A DNA stretch of 64,000 nucleotides from Lucinisca nassula (GCA_963580285.1 OY757023.1:128868027-128932026); one strand, 5' to 3'; shown: positions 10,236 to 20,575, counted from the first letter of the stretch. Made by a program: numbers and translations. The notes: generated from the sequence alone by a model not told the origin.

Positions 10236-10645
10236 TTATCCCCTCTCACAACATAGCTCTAGCATCTATATTTCTTCACTGATTTCAATATAACTTCACA
10301 CAAATGTTCCTTATGACAATATCTCGAGCGAGTTCATCTTTCAAGGTCATGACCTAAAGGTCAAGGTCACCGTGGCTATTTTTAGAAAAACTTTGTCATC
10401 ACTCTAGCGCTTACATTTCTTCACCGATTTCAATATAACTTCACACAAATGTTCCTTATGACAATATCTCGAGCCATTTCGACTTTCAAGGTCAAGGTCA
10501 CTGTGGCTATTTTTAGAAAAACTTTGTCATCGCTCTAGCGCCTGCATTTCTTCACTGGTTTCAAAATAACTTCACACAAATGTTCCTTATGACAATACCT
10601 CGAACGAGTTTGACTTTCAAGGTCAAGGTCACTGTGGCTATTTTT
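10236..10645 (+). repeat. 115-bp array, left part
   Basis: Units of 'agaaaaactttgtcatc', 'ctctagcgcttacatttc', 'caaatgttccttatgac' and 'tttcaaggtcaaggtcac' repeat about every 115 bp. The array continues at 14759-15095, so element C split it. At 10344-10355 there is a perfect AGGTCATGACCT palindrome. Confidence 0.75.
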
Positions 10646-10740
10646 AGCTCACCTGACCGAAGGTCATGGTGAGCTTTTGTGACCGTAAGATGTCCGGCGT
10701 CGTCGTGCGTCGTCCGTCGTCCGTCGTCCGTCGTGCGTAA

Positions 10741-11775
10741 ACTTTTTCTTGTGAACAAACTAGAGGCCACAGTTTTGGTCCAATCATCATCAAACTTGCT
10801 CAGAATGATCATCATGACAATATCTCGGTCAAGTTCGAATATGGGTCATGTCGGGTGAAAAAGTAGGTCAGTAGGTCAAATCATAGAAAAACCTTGTGAA
10901 CACTCTAGAGGGCACAGTTTTGGTCCAATCATCATCAAACTTGCTCAGAATAATTATCATGACAATATCTCGGTCAGGTTCGAATATGGATCATGTAGGG
11001 TCAAAAAGTAGGTCAGTAGGTCAAACCATAGATAGTCCTTGTGAACACTCTAGAGGGCACAGTTATGGTTCAATTATCATCAAACTTGCTCAGAATGATC
11101 ATTGTGACAATATCTCGGTCAAGTTTGAATATGGGTCATGTCGGGTCAAAAAGTAGGTCAGTAGGTCAATTCATAGAAAAACCTTGTGAACACTCTAGAG
11201 GGCACAGTTATGGTCCAATCATCATCAAACTTGCTCAGAATAATCATCCTGACAATATCTCAGTCAAGTTTGAATATGGGTCATGTTGGGTCAAAAAGTA
11301 GGTCAGTAGGTCAAATCATAGAAAAACCTTGTGAACACACTAGAGGGCACAGTTATGGTCCAATCATCATTAAACTTGCTCAGAATGATTGTCATGACAA
11401 TATCTCGGTCAAATTTGAATATTGGTCATGTCGGGTCAAATGTAGGTCAGTAGGTCAAATCATGGAAAAACCTTGTGAACACTCTAAAGGCCACATTTTT
11501 GGTCCAATCATCATCAATCTTGCTCAGAATGATCATTGTGACAATATCTCAGTCAAGTGCGAATATGGGTCATGTGGTATCAAAAAGTAGGTCAGTAGGT
11601 CAAATCATAGAAAAACCTTGTGAACACTTTAGAGGCCACAGGTTTGATCCGATCATCATAAAATTTGCTAAGAATGATCATCATGACAATATCTCAGTCA
11701 AGTTTGAATATGACTCATGTCGGGTCCAAAAGTAGGTCAGTAGGTCAATCATTGAAAAACCTTGTGAACACTAGT
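10741..11775 (+). repeat. 145-bp tandem array with DR2-type AGGTCA pair
   Basis: About seven units are spaced 145 bp apart (AGGTCA pairs at 10865, 11010, 11155, 11300, then about 11443 on). The unit includes 'ggtccaatcatcatcaaac', 'gacaatatctcggtcaag' and 'aaaagtaggtcagtaggtca'. Each unit holds AGGTCA GT AGGTCA, a direct repeat with 2-bp spacing. Open frames through the array are a by-product of unit length and are not proteins. Confidence 0.85.
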
Positions 11776-11785
11776 TTTTGTTTTT

Positions 11786-12562
11786 AGCTCACCTGACCGA
11801 AGGTCATGGTGAGCTTTTGTGACAGTAAGATGTCCGGCGTCGTCCGTCGTCCGTCGTGCGTCGTCCGTGCGTAAACTTTTTCTTGTGAACACACTAGAGG
11901 CCACAGTTTTGGTCCAATTATCATCAAACTTGCTCAGAATGATAATCATGACAATATCTCGGTCAAGTTCGAATTTGGGTCATGTCGGGTAAAAAAGTAG
12001 GTCAGTAGGTCAAATCATAGAAAAACCTTGTGAACACTCGAGAGGCCACAATTTTGGTCCAATCATCATCAAACTTGCTCAGAATGATCATTGTGACAAT
12101 ATTTTAGTGAAGTTTGAATATGGATCATGTCGGCTTAAAAAGTAGGTCAGCGGGTCAAATCATAGAAAAACCTTGTGAACACCCTAGAGGCCACAATTTT
12201 GGTCCAATCATAATCAAACTTGCTCAGAATGATCATCATGACAATATCTTGGTCAAGTTCGAATATGGGTCATGTCCGGTCAAAAAGTAGGTCAGTAGGT
12301 CAAATCATAGAAAAACCTTGTGAACACTCTGAAGGCCACTGTTTTGGTCCAATTATCATGAAACTTGCTCAGAATGACCATTGTGACAATATTTCAGTCC
12401 AGTTCGAATATGGGTCATATCGGGTTAAAAAGTAGGTCAGCGGGTCAAATCATATAAAAACCTTGTGAACACCCTAGGGGCCACAATTTTGGTCCAATCT
12501 TAATCAAACTTGCTCAGAATGATCATCATGACAATATCTCGGTCAAGTTTGAATATGGGTCA
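11786..12562 (+). mobile_element. Second left end of a C-type element plus 145-bp units
   Basis: The left hairpin and 'gtccgtcgtccgtcg' stretch seen at 10646 recur at 11786, followed by 4-5 more 145-bp units. Only one matching right end (14758) is present. Either one C copy inserted into another and shares its right end, or an internal duplication occurred. Confidence 0.6.
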
Positions 12563-14640
12563 AATGGTTCCGGTCCGTTGCACATCTAGGTCACAGGAGC
12601 CAAAAACAGATTTTTTTCACCAAAAACTTAAAAAATCTTCTTCTCTGAAACCACAAGGCCCAGGTCTTTGTTATTTGGTATGAAGCTTCATCTAGTGGAC
12701 CCCTACCAAGATTGTTCAAATTATAGTGCTGGGGCCAAAAATGCCCCCGCACGGGGGCCCTTTGGTTTTACATAGGCTTATATAGGGAAAATCTTTAAAA
12801 ATCTTCTTCTCTGAAACCACAAGGCCCAGGACTTTGATATTTGGTATGAAGCTTCATCTAGTGGACCCCTACCAAGATTGTTCAAATTTGAGTGCTGGGA
12901 CGAAAAATGCCCCCGCCACGGGGCCCTTTGGTTTTACATTGGCTTATATAGGGAAAATCTTTAAAAATCTTCTTCTCTGAAACCACAAGGCCCAGGTCTT
13001 TGATATTTGGTATGAAGCTTCATCTAGTGGACCCCTACCAAGATCGTTCAAATTATAGTGCTGGGGCCAAAAATGCCCCCGCCCCAGGGCCCTTTGGTTT
13101 TACATAGGCTTATATAGGGAAAATCTTCAAAACTCTTCTACTCTGAAACCACAAGGCCCAGGACTTTGATATTTGGTATGAAGCTTCATCTAGTGGACCC
13201 CTACCAAGATTGTTCAAATTATAGTGCTGGGACAAAAAATGCCCCCGCCACGGGGCCCTTTGGTTTTACATTGGCTTATATAGGGAAAATCTTTAAAAAT
13301 CTTCTTCTCTGAAACCACAAGGCCCAGGTCTTTGATATTTGGTATGAAGCTTCATCTAGTTGACCCCTACCAAGATTGTTCAAATTACAGTGCTGGGGCC
13401 AAAAATGCCCCCGCCCCGGGGCCCTTTGGTTTTACATAGGCTTATATAGGGAAAATCTTAAAAAATCTTCTTCTCTGAAACCACAAGGCCCAGGTCTTTG
13501 ATATTTGGTATGAAGCTTCATCTAGTGGACCCCTACCAAGATTGTTCAAATTTTAGTGCTGGGACAAAAAATGCCCCCGCCACGGGGCCCTTTGGTTTTA
13601 CATGGGCTTATATAGGGAAAATCTTTAAAAATTTTCTTTTCTGAAACCACAAGGCCCAGGACTTTGATATTTGGTATGAAGCTTCATCTAGTGGACCCCT
13701 ACCAAGATTGTTCAAATTTTAGTGCTGGGACAAAAATGCCCCCGCCACGGGGCCCTTTGCTTTTACATTGGCTTATATAGGGAAAATTTTTAAAAATCTT
13801 CTTCTCTGAAACCACAAGGCCCAGGTCTTATATATTTGGTATGAAGCTTCATCTAGTGGACCCCTACCAAGATTGTTCAAATTATAGTGCTGGGGCCAAA
13901 AATGCCCCCGCCACGGGGCCCTTTGGTTTTACATAGGCTTATATAGGGAAAATCTTTAAAAATTTTCTTCTCTAAAACCACAAGGCCCAGGACTTTGATA
14001 TTTGGTATGAAGCTTCATCTAGTGGACCCCTACCAAGATTGTTCCAATTTTAGTGCTGGGGCCAAAAATGCCCTGCCCCGGGGCCCTTTGGTTTTCAAAT
14101 TACAGTGCTGGGGCCAAAAATGCCCCCGCCCCGGGGCCCTTTGGTTTTACATAGGCTTATATAGGGAAAATCTTTAAAAATCTTCTTCTCTGAAACCACA
14201 AGGCCCAGGACTTTGATATTTGGTATGAAGCTTCGTCTAGTGGACCCCTACCAAGATTGTTCAAATTATAGTGCTGGGACAAAAAATCCCCCCCTGCCAC
14301 GGGGCCCTTTGGTTTTACATAGGCTTATATAGGGAAAATCTTTAAAAATCTTCTTCTCTGAAACCACAAGGCCCAGAACTTTGATATTTGGTATGAAGCT
14401 TCATCTAGTGGACCCCTACCAAGATTGTTCAAACTATAGTGCTGGGGCAAAAAATGCCCCTGTCCCGGGGCCCTTTGATTTTACATAGGCTTATATAGGC
14501 AAAATCTTTAAAAATCTTCTTCTCTGAAACCGCTAGGCCCAGGTCTTTGATATTTGATGTGTAGCTTCATCTAGTGGACCTTTGACAAGATTGTTCAAAT
14601 TTTAGCCTTTGTTGATGTTTGGTATGAAGCTTCACCTTTA
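12563..14640 (+). repeat. 160-bp tandem array (same unit as 5.9-7.1 kb)
   Basis: About 12 units of 'aaatcttcttctctgaaacc', 'caaggcccaggtctttgat', 'gaagcttcatctagtgga', 'ggggccaaaaatgcccc' and 'ggccctttggttttacat'. The switch from 145- to 160-bp units at about 12562 is abrupt ('gaatatgggtcaaatggttc'). The unit length matches the bivalve BIV160 satellite class as I recall it. Identity was not checked. Confidence 0.8.
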
Positions 14641-14758
14641 CGACCTCCCTCAACATTATGTACATTAAAGCCCTGGGGCCAATAATGGCCCTCTCTGGGG
14701 CCCACTTGTTACACTATGGATCAGGTGAGCGATCCAGGGCCATCATGGCCCTCTTGTT

Positions 14759-15095
14759 AGAAAAACTTTGTCATTGCTCTAGCGCTTACACTTTTTCAGC
14801 AATTTCAATATTACTTCACACAAATGCTCCTTATGACAATCTCTCTAGCAAGTTCCACTTTCAAGGTCAAGGTCACTGTGGCTATTTTTAGAAAAACTTT
14901 GTCATCGCTCTAGCGCTTACATTTCTTCACTGATTTCAATATAACTTCACACAAATGTTCCTTATGACAATATCTCGAGGGATTTTGACTTTCAAGGTCA
15001 AGGTCACTGTGGCTTTTTTTAGAAAAACTTTGTCATTGCTCTAGCGCTTACATTTTTTTCACCAATTTCAATATAACTTCTCACAAATGTTCCTG
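14759..15095 (+). repeat. 115-bp array, right part
   Basis: This continues the 10236-10645 array after element C and ends in 'gatgacaaggtcacacac', where it rejoins the array of element B. Confidence 0.7.
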
Positions 15096-15197
15096 ATGAC
15101 AAGGTCACACACTTAGAAAATTTTGTTGCAACATGGATTTTCGGGGTGAGGCGGGGCCCTTGGCGGGGGCATCTGTGTCGTCTGGACACATTTCTAG

Positions 15198-15475
15198 TTC
15201 CTATTATCTTGAATACTATTTGATGGAGAAATGTCTTACCTGGATAATTAGTTCCATGTGACCCGATGATTGACATGGAAATATATCTAGGTCCTTGTGA
15301 CCTATTTTCATGGTTCAATGATTTTGCCTTATAATTCAGATACAATTTGATCCTGAAATGTAATATCTGGAATATATGTTCCATGTGACCTGATTATTGA
15401 TCTCAAATATATCAAGGTGAGTGTGACCTATATTTCATGGTTCATAAATTTTTCCTTATATCTTGAAGTCGCGAA
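15198..15475 (+). repeat. 128-bp array of element A, right part
   Basis: It resumes with 'cctattatcttgaatact' and 'tttgatggagaaatgtc'. The AGGTCA palindrome is degenerate here ('aggtccttgtgacct' near 15288, 'aggtgagtgtgacct' near 15414). Confidence 0.7.
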
Positions 15476-15543
15476 ACAGGCGAGCTATGCTGTCTGGCGA
15501 CAGCTCTTGTTTTTTTACAAATTTGTTTCATGATCCAGCAAGG

Positions 15544-15820
15544 CATTATGTTAACAAGTCCGTGAAAAGAACACCCCTCTAAACCCCACTTTATGTAATG
15601 AAAACAAGTTTGCGGGGGTAAACATTATTTTCCTTATTTCTGCTCCAATACATAGGTTGTGGGTACTCATTAGAACCGCCTCAATGAGGCAATTCTAATG
15701 AGCACCCACAAAGTATGTTTTAAGTAGAAATAAAGAAAATGGCACAAAATTTGATCTGAAAATTAAACGTTTTGGAGAGATGAAGAATGTACTATGTCAC
15801 ACTGATATGTTATCATAATG
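15544..15820. mobile_element. MITE family D, copy 2
   Basis: The left end is 'aacaagtccgtgaaaagaac' and the right end 'gatatgttatcataatg'. The core is a palindrome, 'gtgggtactcattagaacc' pairing with 'ggcaattctaatgagcaccc'. Confidence 0.65.
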
Positions 15821-15825
15821 GAGTT

Positions 15826-15940
15826 CAAAAGGTGCAGAGAGAATGGCAAACAGTGGAGACTCGTACTGCTCTGGGTCTGAATGGTTTGCTTAGGCCTATC
15901 TGTCCCAATATTTAGGATCATTATGATACATGCTTTTATA
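15826..15940. repeat. Family G core fragment
   Basis: 'atggcaaacagtggagactc' and 'gaatggtttgcttaggcct' are half-matching arms. 'tgtcccaatatttaggatca' recurs in the opposite orientation near 34970. Confidence 0.4.
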
Positions 15941-16012
15941 CTTGTCCATGGAGTCTTTAGCAAAGAAAACAGGGACCTTCAGTGTGTGAAATTCTGCTTT
16001 GAAAATCTTGCT

Positions 16013-16215
16013 TAACTCATTGCATGCTGGAAACCTTGGCAAACAGTGCGGGCCCGAATCAGACGCCGCAGAACGTGGCGTCTGATCAGGGCTGGCACTA
16101 TTTGCTAACAGAATTTTCCGTGGAAAATAGAATGAAAATGAAAAAATAGGCCTGACACCTCTTATATGACAAATGGACTTGTCCAACATATAGCAGTGGA
16201 AGAGTTCACTGGTAT
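16013..16215. mobile_element. MITE family G, complete copy 1
   Basis: The ends 'ctcattgcatgctgg' and 'actggtatacattgg' are imperfect inverted repeats. The core 'ggcaaacagtgcgggccc' plus 'agacgccgcagaacgtggcg' folds back on itself. Another full copy is at 41487. The superfamily is unknown. Confidence 0.55.
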
Positions 16216-16687
16216 ACATTGGGTAAAGTATTTTTATGTTTGCTTTTATATTTGTTTGAATATCTAAGGCTCTTATAATGACATTCGTTACTTTATCGCA
16301 TGCATTTGTTTATTGCCAGTTTTATTTATTTCTCCAATTATGCATTTGAGCCTTTATATTATTTGCTTATAAAATCTGCTGCGATAGGCAAGAAGGTGTA
16401 TTTAGCTACGTATGCCTCGCGAAATCAGAGATCAGCTTAGAAGCCTCCTTGGTGTAATAATTAATAGTTTGTATGTCATAACTGACACTGACCAATCTTA
16501 ATCATATTTGAGAAATGTTACTATTTTTGTGTTCTAAGATGGCTGATGAGACTGATTCTAGCTCTGAACTGTCTGTTGCAAATAGAGGAACAGAGACTAT
16601 AGGAAGACAGCTCTGTTGGTGATGCCTTAGCTCTGGCTTTGCGCTGCACATGTTTCTGCTCTGACAGCTTCACTTATTCTTTTTGCC
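16216..16687. other. No recognised feature
   Basis: About 470 bp of AT-rich sequence. I see no coding potential, repeat end or RNA gene here. Confidence 0.5.
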
Positions 16688-17796
16688 CATACCTGCCAAC
16701 ATTGAGAAAATCCAAAGAGTGAGACTGCGCGCAGCGGACCCTTTTTCACCTTCATTTTTAGTATTTGGCTCGCGGGGAATTTTCAGGAAAAATTTGAAAG
16801 AGTGAGATTTTTTTTTCCCTAACCTTATGGGGTTGGGGATGGGTGCTACCTTTTTCAAAGACCCACCACCCATAAAAAAAATAAATTGAACCCCACCACC
16901 AATAAATTTCAATTTTTAACCAGACCAAGCACCAATTAAAAAAGGAAGTGCTAGCTCACCCACCTAGCATAAAACATGTGCATTTTTAGCAGGGGTGAAA
17001 TGTATGAAACTGTGTACTGTCCGAATATATGTTACTTAGTTTTAAAGGTCGCTTTACAAGTCAATAGAAAGATTCATTTTACCACAGAACTTCATCAAAT
17101 CTTATTAAAAACTGAACATATTTATGCTAAAATAAATAACTGATCAATACTTTGAGCGTTTTTGCTAATGTTTACGTTTTCATAAATTCATAAACAAATT
17201 GCAAGATAGGCCATCGGTCGCCACAACACATTTTGGGTGCCTTGTAAAATGTCAAAAAAAGAGAAAAAGATCGTTTTTATGGAAGATAATTAGTATGTAA
17301 TGAAGAAATTAAATGGCTAAATATGATTTCTGTAATATTTTTGTAACGCAGGGATGCCTCGATATCTGATTATTCTGAGGACTAAACTTAGAACATAACT
17401 GAGGTAACGGCCAAGTTTGACCGACTCAGTATATGAAGATAGATAGATAGATAGAAATTTACCGATAGATAGATTATAGACAAGATGGATAGTTTTGTTT
17501 GTTTACCTGTCCAATAATAGATTTGCTAATATTAGTCCAAATATACCTTTGACCTGAGGTGATTTTCCAATAGTTCTGTATCCCGGCTCTAATTGCATAC
17601 ATTAGCGATTCAGAAAAGCCGATAATAACCAGTTTGCATATGTAAATATCCGGTATGGCGAATTAAGCAAATTTCTAAGCGTGAGAAGCATTGAAATTCG
17701 TGAGATTTGGGCCATTTTCAAAAAACGATCGTGGGGGAGTGAGACACACAATAAATCGTGAGAGTCACGCTCAAATCGGGAGCGTTGGCAGGTATG
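16688..17796. mobile_element. 1.1 kb TIR element 'CATACCTGCCAAC'
   Basis: The termini CATACCTGCCAAC (16688-16700) and GTTGGCAGGTATG (17784-17796) are perfect inverted repeats. They are followed inward by looser pairing between 'agagtgagactg' and 'cgtgagagtcacg'. A 6-bp direct repeat TTTGCC flanks it (16682-16687, 17797-17802). A GATA-type microsatellite lies at about 17437-17475. No transposase is recognisable. Confidence 0.65.
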
Positions 17797-17798
17797 TT

Positions 17799-17965
17799 TG
17801 CCTCCTACTCATGTAGTGGTTATGCTACTCCCCTAATAAGCCAGGGGTCGTGGGTTCGATCCCAGGCATCTCCGGAGTTTTCGGTGAGTCTTTAAACAGG
17901 CATCTCCATATGACCTTAGCTGTTGGTGGGTCATAAAACTCAAAACACACACAATCACACATGAG
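17799..17965 (+). mobile_element. tRNA-derived SINE (type S1), copy 2
   Basis: The A-box region is 'gtagtggttatgctac' and the B-box 'gggttcgatcccagg'. The body is 'gaccttagctgttggtggg' and the tail 'aaacacacacaatcacac'. The 16688-17796 element apparently inserted at its 5' end. The reverse strand gives a spurious reading frame containing PGIEPTTPGLLGE, a common mis-annotation from this SINE. Confidence 0.75.
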
Positions 17966-18075
17966 CCTGTACAGCAATGGAGTCTGATCATAGTTTTCAC
18001 TGTGCACTGTGTAGATGGGCATTGACTTGAAGCTTCTACATATTCACTGAGAAGTCTGTGTCCTCACTAAATTGG

Positions 18076-18310
18076 CATCATGTTAACAAGTCTGTGTAAT
18101 GAACATACCTCTAAACCTCGCTTAAAATAGAGAAAAATGGGGTTTACAGGGGTATACATTATTTTTCTTATTTCTGCTCCAAGATATAGTTTGTGGGTAC
18201 TCATTAAACTGCCTCATAAAAATACACCCACATCCTATGTTGCAGTATAAATATGAAAAATATTACATATTTTCATAAGATTGGAGATGAAAAAATACAC
18301 TATGTAGTTC
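18076..18310. mobile_element. MITE family D, copy 3 (degenerate)
   Basis: Left end 'catgttaacaagtctgtgt', 'ggggtttacaggggtatac', 'cttatttctgctcc', and a damaged core ('gtgggtactcattaaactg'). The right part is eroded. Confidence 0.55.
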
Positions 18311-18404
18311 CTGAACAAACATGCACAAAACAATTTCTTGCCTGTCGGAGCTCAGATGATAATTTCTGTTGTGTTTGTTTTATTTATTTGCACGTATGCC
18401 TAAA

Positions 18405-18872
18405 CCTCTTAATAACACTGTTCATTATAACACAGTTTTGGATATAACTCGGTTATAAAACAATCCCAAAAATGTAAAGATTATATAGAGAAATGACCAT
18501 ACATGCTCAGATTTCATCATTTTGTCTGTACATTTTTGCATTATGAAGAATACAAATACATTGTAAATTTTACCATGCAAAAATGAAAATTTTCATATGA
18601 AAAATAGTGATATTTTTCTTATTTCTGCTTAATATATAGAGTGTGGGTACACGTTAGAACCACCTCTAACGAGTACCCACAATCTATATTGTAGCGCAGA
18701 AATAAGAAAAATAAGGTTTACCCTTGTAAACACAAGTTTCAATATTTGAAAGTGGGGTTCAAGGAGGTCAAAATTATATAGGCGTGTCTTCATGATGTGT
18801 TTGGATATAACACAACTGTGTAACTAAGACAGTTTCTACTTTGGGCTCAAATAACAGTGTTATAAGAGTTTG
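18405..18872. mobile_element. MITE with 'taacactgtt' ends, holding a family C insert
   Basis: The left arm 'aacctcttaataacactgtt' and the right arm 'aacagtgttataagagtt' are inverted repeats. 'acacagttttggatataac' and 'tttggatataacacaactg' are the inner arms. A family C MITE (18539-18797) occupies the centre. Confidence 0.6.
18539..18797. mobile_element. MITE family C, copy 2
   Basis: It contains 'gatatttttcttatttctgc', the core 'gtgggtacacgttagaacc' / 'ctaacgagtacccac', 'gagcagaaataag'-type arms, and the right end 'tataggcgtgtcttcatgatg'. The core loop is shortened. Confidence 0.65.
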
Positions 18873-18950
18873 GGTGTATGTTATTCTGTTATGTTCTGTT
18901 TTGTTTCACACCTTTGTTATGCTTTGTTTTCACACCTTATTTTCTGTCAG

Positions 18951-19004
18951 ATGTATGATCACTGGGCGGAAGATGATGATGATGATAGTGATAGTGATGT
19001 TTAA
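18951..19004 (+). CDS. Candidate terminal anoctamin exon (alternative 2)
   Basis: The acceptor 'cttattttctgtcag' ends at 18950. In the required phase follow 17 codons, MYDHWAEDDDDDSDSDV, then TAA. An acidic tail is plausible for a channel C-terminus but cannot prove membership. Joining it to the 3870-4092 exon would need a 14.9 kb intron full of repeats. A polyaspartate run can also arise from a GAT microsatellite. Confidence 0.35.
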   Translation: MYDHWAEDDDDDSDSDV

Positions 19005-19137
19005 GTAAGATTTTGTGACAAAGGTAAATAGATACCTTAAAGAGAGACAACCCTTCCAGCAATATTTTTGTGTGCCTTGTCAGCAGAGGACCTGAATTTT
19101 TAAGAATTTTACAATATAATACATTTAGTATCTGTAT

Positions 19138-19348
19138 CTTTCTTATCCTGCTGTTCACGGCAACCCCTATCTTTGGAAACAGTGTAGATCCAGATCAGAT
19201 GGCTTCTGAAGAAGCCATCTGATCAGGATCTACACTGTTTGACATTCAGTTTATGGATATGTAAGAATAAATTACTTCAAGTAATCGGATTGGTTCAAAG
19301 TCAGAAATGGGTGTGGCTAAACTGAATATTCAGCAGGATAAGGGTAAA
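19138..19348. mobile_element. piggyBac-type MITE, family A, copy 2
   Basis: A perfect central hairpin ('cagatcagatggcttctga' and complement) lies between 'gtgtagatcc' and 'ggatctacac' arms. The outer end 'cagcaggataaggg' is clear. The flanking TTAA is mutated on both sides. Confidence 0.65.
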
Positions 19349-19557
19349 ACTCTTGCGGGCCTGTGTAGCTAGGCAGGTAAGTGGCTCACCTGGGCCCAGT
19401 TGTTCAAAGCATCGTTAGCTTTACGAGCTCGTTAGTGGTCAAATTGTTATCTGTATTAACAATTACAATATCTGATACAGAGTTAAATGTGAGCAGCTTT
19501 TGCAAATAAAAGCTGCTCACATTTTGTCTGCACAGATATTAGTATATTTGCCATATT

Positions 19558-20334
19558 TAGGGGAATGGGAACAGCTTCATGGGAGGCAACTCCTGCAAAA
19601 GTATTTTAGTCTCCCATGTCAATAGGGGTCATCTCTTAAAGAAAAGAATTTGCTCCTCAGGAGCAAATTCTTTCCTTTAAGAGCAGACCCCTTTTTACAT
19701 GGGACAGGGCTTATAGAAAAGCGAACAGGAAGTCCCAAAATAGAAGTAAAACAAAGATCAGGAATTGATACAATTAACTTACTCCATCCATAAAAGACAC
19801 CAAAGGGAAAGAAATACAAACATTAAGCGACAAGACCATAATGGAAACCTAAACAAAGGAAGGCCATATGGACAGTTACTTTCCCACAAAATGGCCATAT
19901 GGCCATCCAAAATTAAAAGACACAAGTGATACACACAGTAAGTAACAAACAACAACATAAATAAATCGCCACGGAAGAGCCGCCTTGGAACGGTCAGTGG
20001 AAGATTTCCACTGGGGGGCTTAAATCGATTTTACGTGGCCACAATCCTCGCCCTTACTTCCGTCGCGATTTAGACAAATAATTTGTTCAGTCCGCATGAA
20101 GGCCTCCTAACTCATCAGTGCAACATCTCCGTGAACACAGAAATCAAAGAACCACAGAGGTGAGACAACGGTGAGGACTCGACAGCAAGAAACCACTGAA
20201 GTGCTGGAGCAAAAGAAAACCAACAGTTAGACTCCGATATTTGAGCCCAAAGCAGTAACTGTGTTAGCTGCACAGTTGTCTCCCTTTGAAAAATGTCGGA
20301 CAGATCTACCAGGTGTTCCCATTTCCCTTAAATG
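19558..20334. mobile_element. MITE family N with nested repeat I
   Basis: The ends 'aggggaatgggaaca' and 'tgttcccatttccctt' are inverted repeats. Inside, 'aaagaatttgctcc ... ggagcaaattctttc' is a hairpin. A complete uninterrupted copy is at 60579-60816. Comparison shows an extra segment here, 19741 to about 20276. Confidence 0.65.
19741..20276 (-). repeat. Dispersed repeat I (longest copy)
   Basis: 'tagaagtaaaacaaagatca', 'gaattgatacaattaac', 'gccgccttggaacggtcagtg' (read in parts) and 'atcgattttacgtggcc' recur at 48300-48632, 56475-56795, 53999-54255 (inverted) and 63570-63613 (inverted, fragment). The copies end at different points, as for a truncated retroelement. I do not recognise the family. 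No coding frame is supported. Confidence 0.6.
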
Positions 20335-20474
20335 GTCAAAGTTTTAACAATTTGTAAACTAAAGATATAGCTAGTTTTGAACAACTGGCCCCTGGTAGCA
20401 AACCCCTAAGACAGGTTTTCTTATGATGGGGCAGATCTTTTCTTTCTTTGCCCTTCCATCCTGTAGAATGGATA

Positions 20475-20575
20475 CAGAACGTCTGAGACGCCAACAGTGT
20501 AGATCCAGATGACTTGGCTAGTACCGAGCCATCGCATCAGCATCAACACTGTTTGCCATCCTGATGATGATTTTT
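20475..20575. repeat. 'caacagtgtagatcc' hairpin fragment
   Basis: Arms 'caacagtgtagatccagatg' and 'catcaacactgtttgcc' surround 'cttggctagtaccgagcc'. It is a degenerate core of family A/G type. Confidence 0.4.

Larger units (their letters stand above)
10646..14758 (+). mobile_element. Helitron-like element 'C' nested in the 115-bp array
   Basis: The left hairpin is 'gctcacctgacc GAAG gtcatggtgagc'. The right end is 'caggtgagcgatccagggc', the hairpin 'agggccatcatggccct' and CTTGTT. The flanks 'ggctattttt' and 'agaaaaacttt' rejoin to give the intact 115-bp unit, so insertion fell within a T/A junction with at most a TTAG duplication. It contains two array types, 145-bp then 160-bp, and a second left end at 11786. 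Confidence 0.7.
9261..15197 (+). mobile_element. Helitron-like element 'B' nested in A
   Basis: The left end is the palindrome 'atgcccccgcatc ... gatgccgggggcat' (9261-9291). The right end is 'ggcgggggcat' plus the hairpin 'tgtgtcgtctggacaca' and TTTCTAG. The flanks ('cagtgattttt' left, 'ttcctattatcttgaat' right) rejoin into one unit of the 128-bp array, so the boundaries are supported by the empty array unit. Its own units of about 150-190 bp lie at 9385-10235, with a remnant at 15093-15140. Confidence 0.65.
7793..15511 (+). mobile_element. Outermost Helitron-like element 'A' of the nest
   Basis: The left end is a hairpin 'agctcgcctgtac GAA gtac...gagct'. The right end is 'acaggcgagctat' (inverse of the left arm) plus the hairpin 'gctgtctggcgacagc' and TCTTGTT. 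The flanking repeat is continuous at 1246-1345, giving an empty site: host T-run split with no long TSD. Its own core is the 128-bp array (8325-9260), which resumes at 15198-15475. Between those lies element B. Total length is 7.7 kb, mostly nested DNA. Confidence 0.65.
19391..20394. mobile_element. MITE family H, copy 3, split by insertions
   Basis: The left part is 19391-19557 (arms 'gggcccagttgttcaaagc', hairpin 'gcagcttttgcaaataaaagctgc'). The right part is 20335-20394 ('gtcaaagttttaac ... aacaactggcccc'). Family N lies between them. Confidence 0.6.

Noticed and set aside
10896..11735. Series of 86-134 codon open frames in the 145-bp array
   Set aside because: They repeat every 145 bp in rotating frames, encode the repeat itself, and degrade with it. 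There is no codon conservation or known domain.
16670..16912. Minus-strand frame rich in G and K
   Set aside because: It starts outside and ends inside a TIR element and has low complexity. No domain.
17825..18022. Minus-strand frame containing PGIEPTTPGLLGE
   Set aside because: This is the antisense of a tRNA-derived SINE B-box region, a known source of false 'hypothetical proteins'.
18937..19158. Minus-strand frame with a His/Tyr-rich tract
   Set aside because: It is the complement of a GAT-rich stretch that, on the plus strand, is the candidate acidic exon. No support as a protein.
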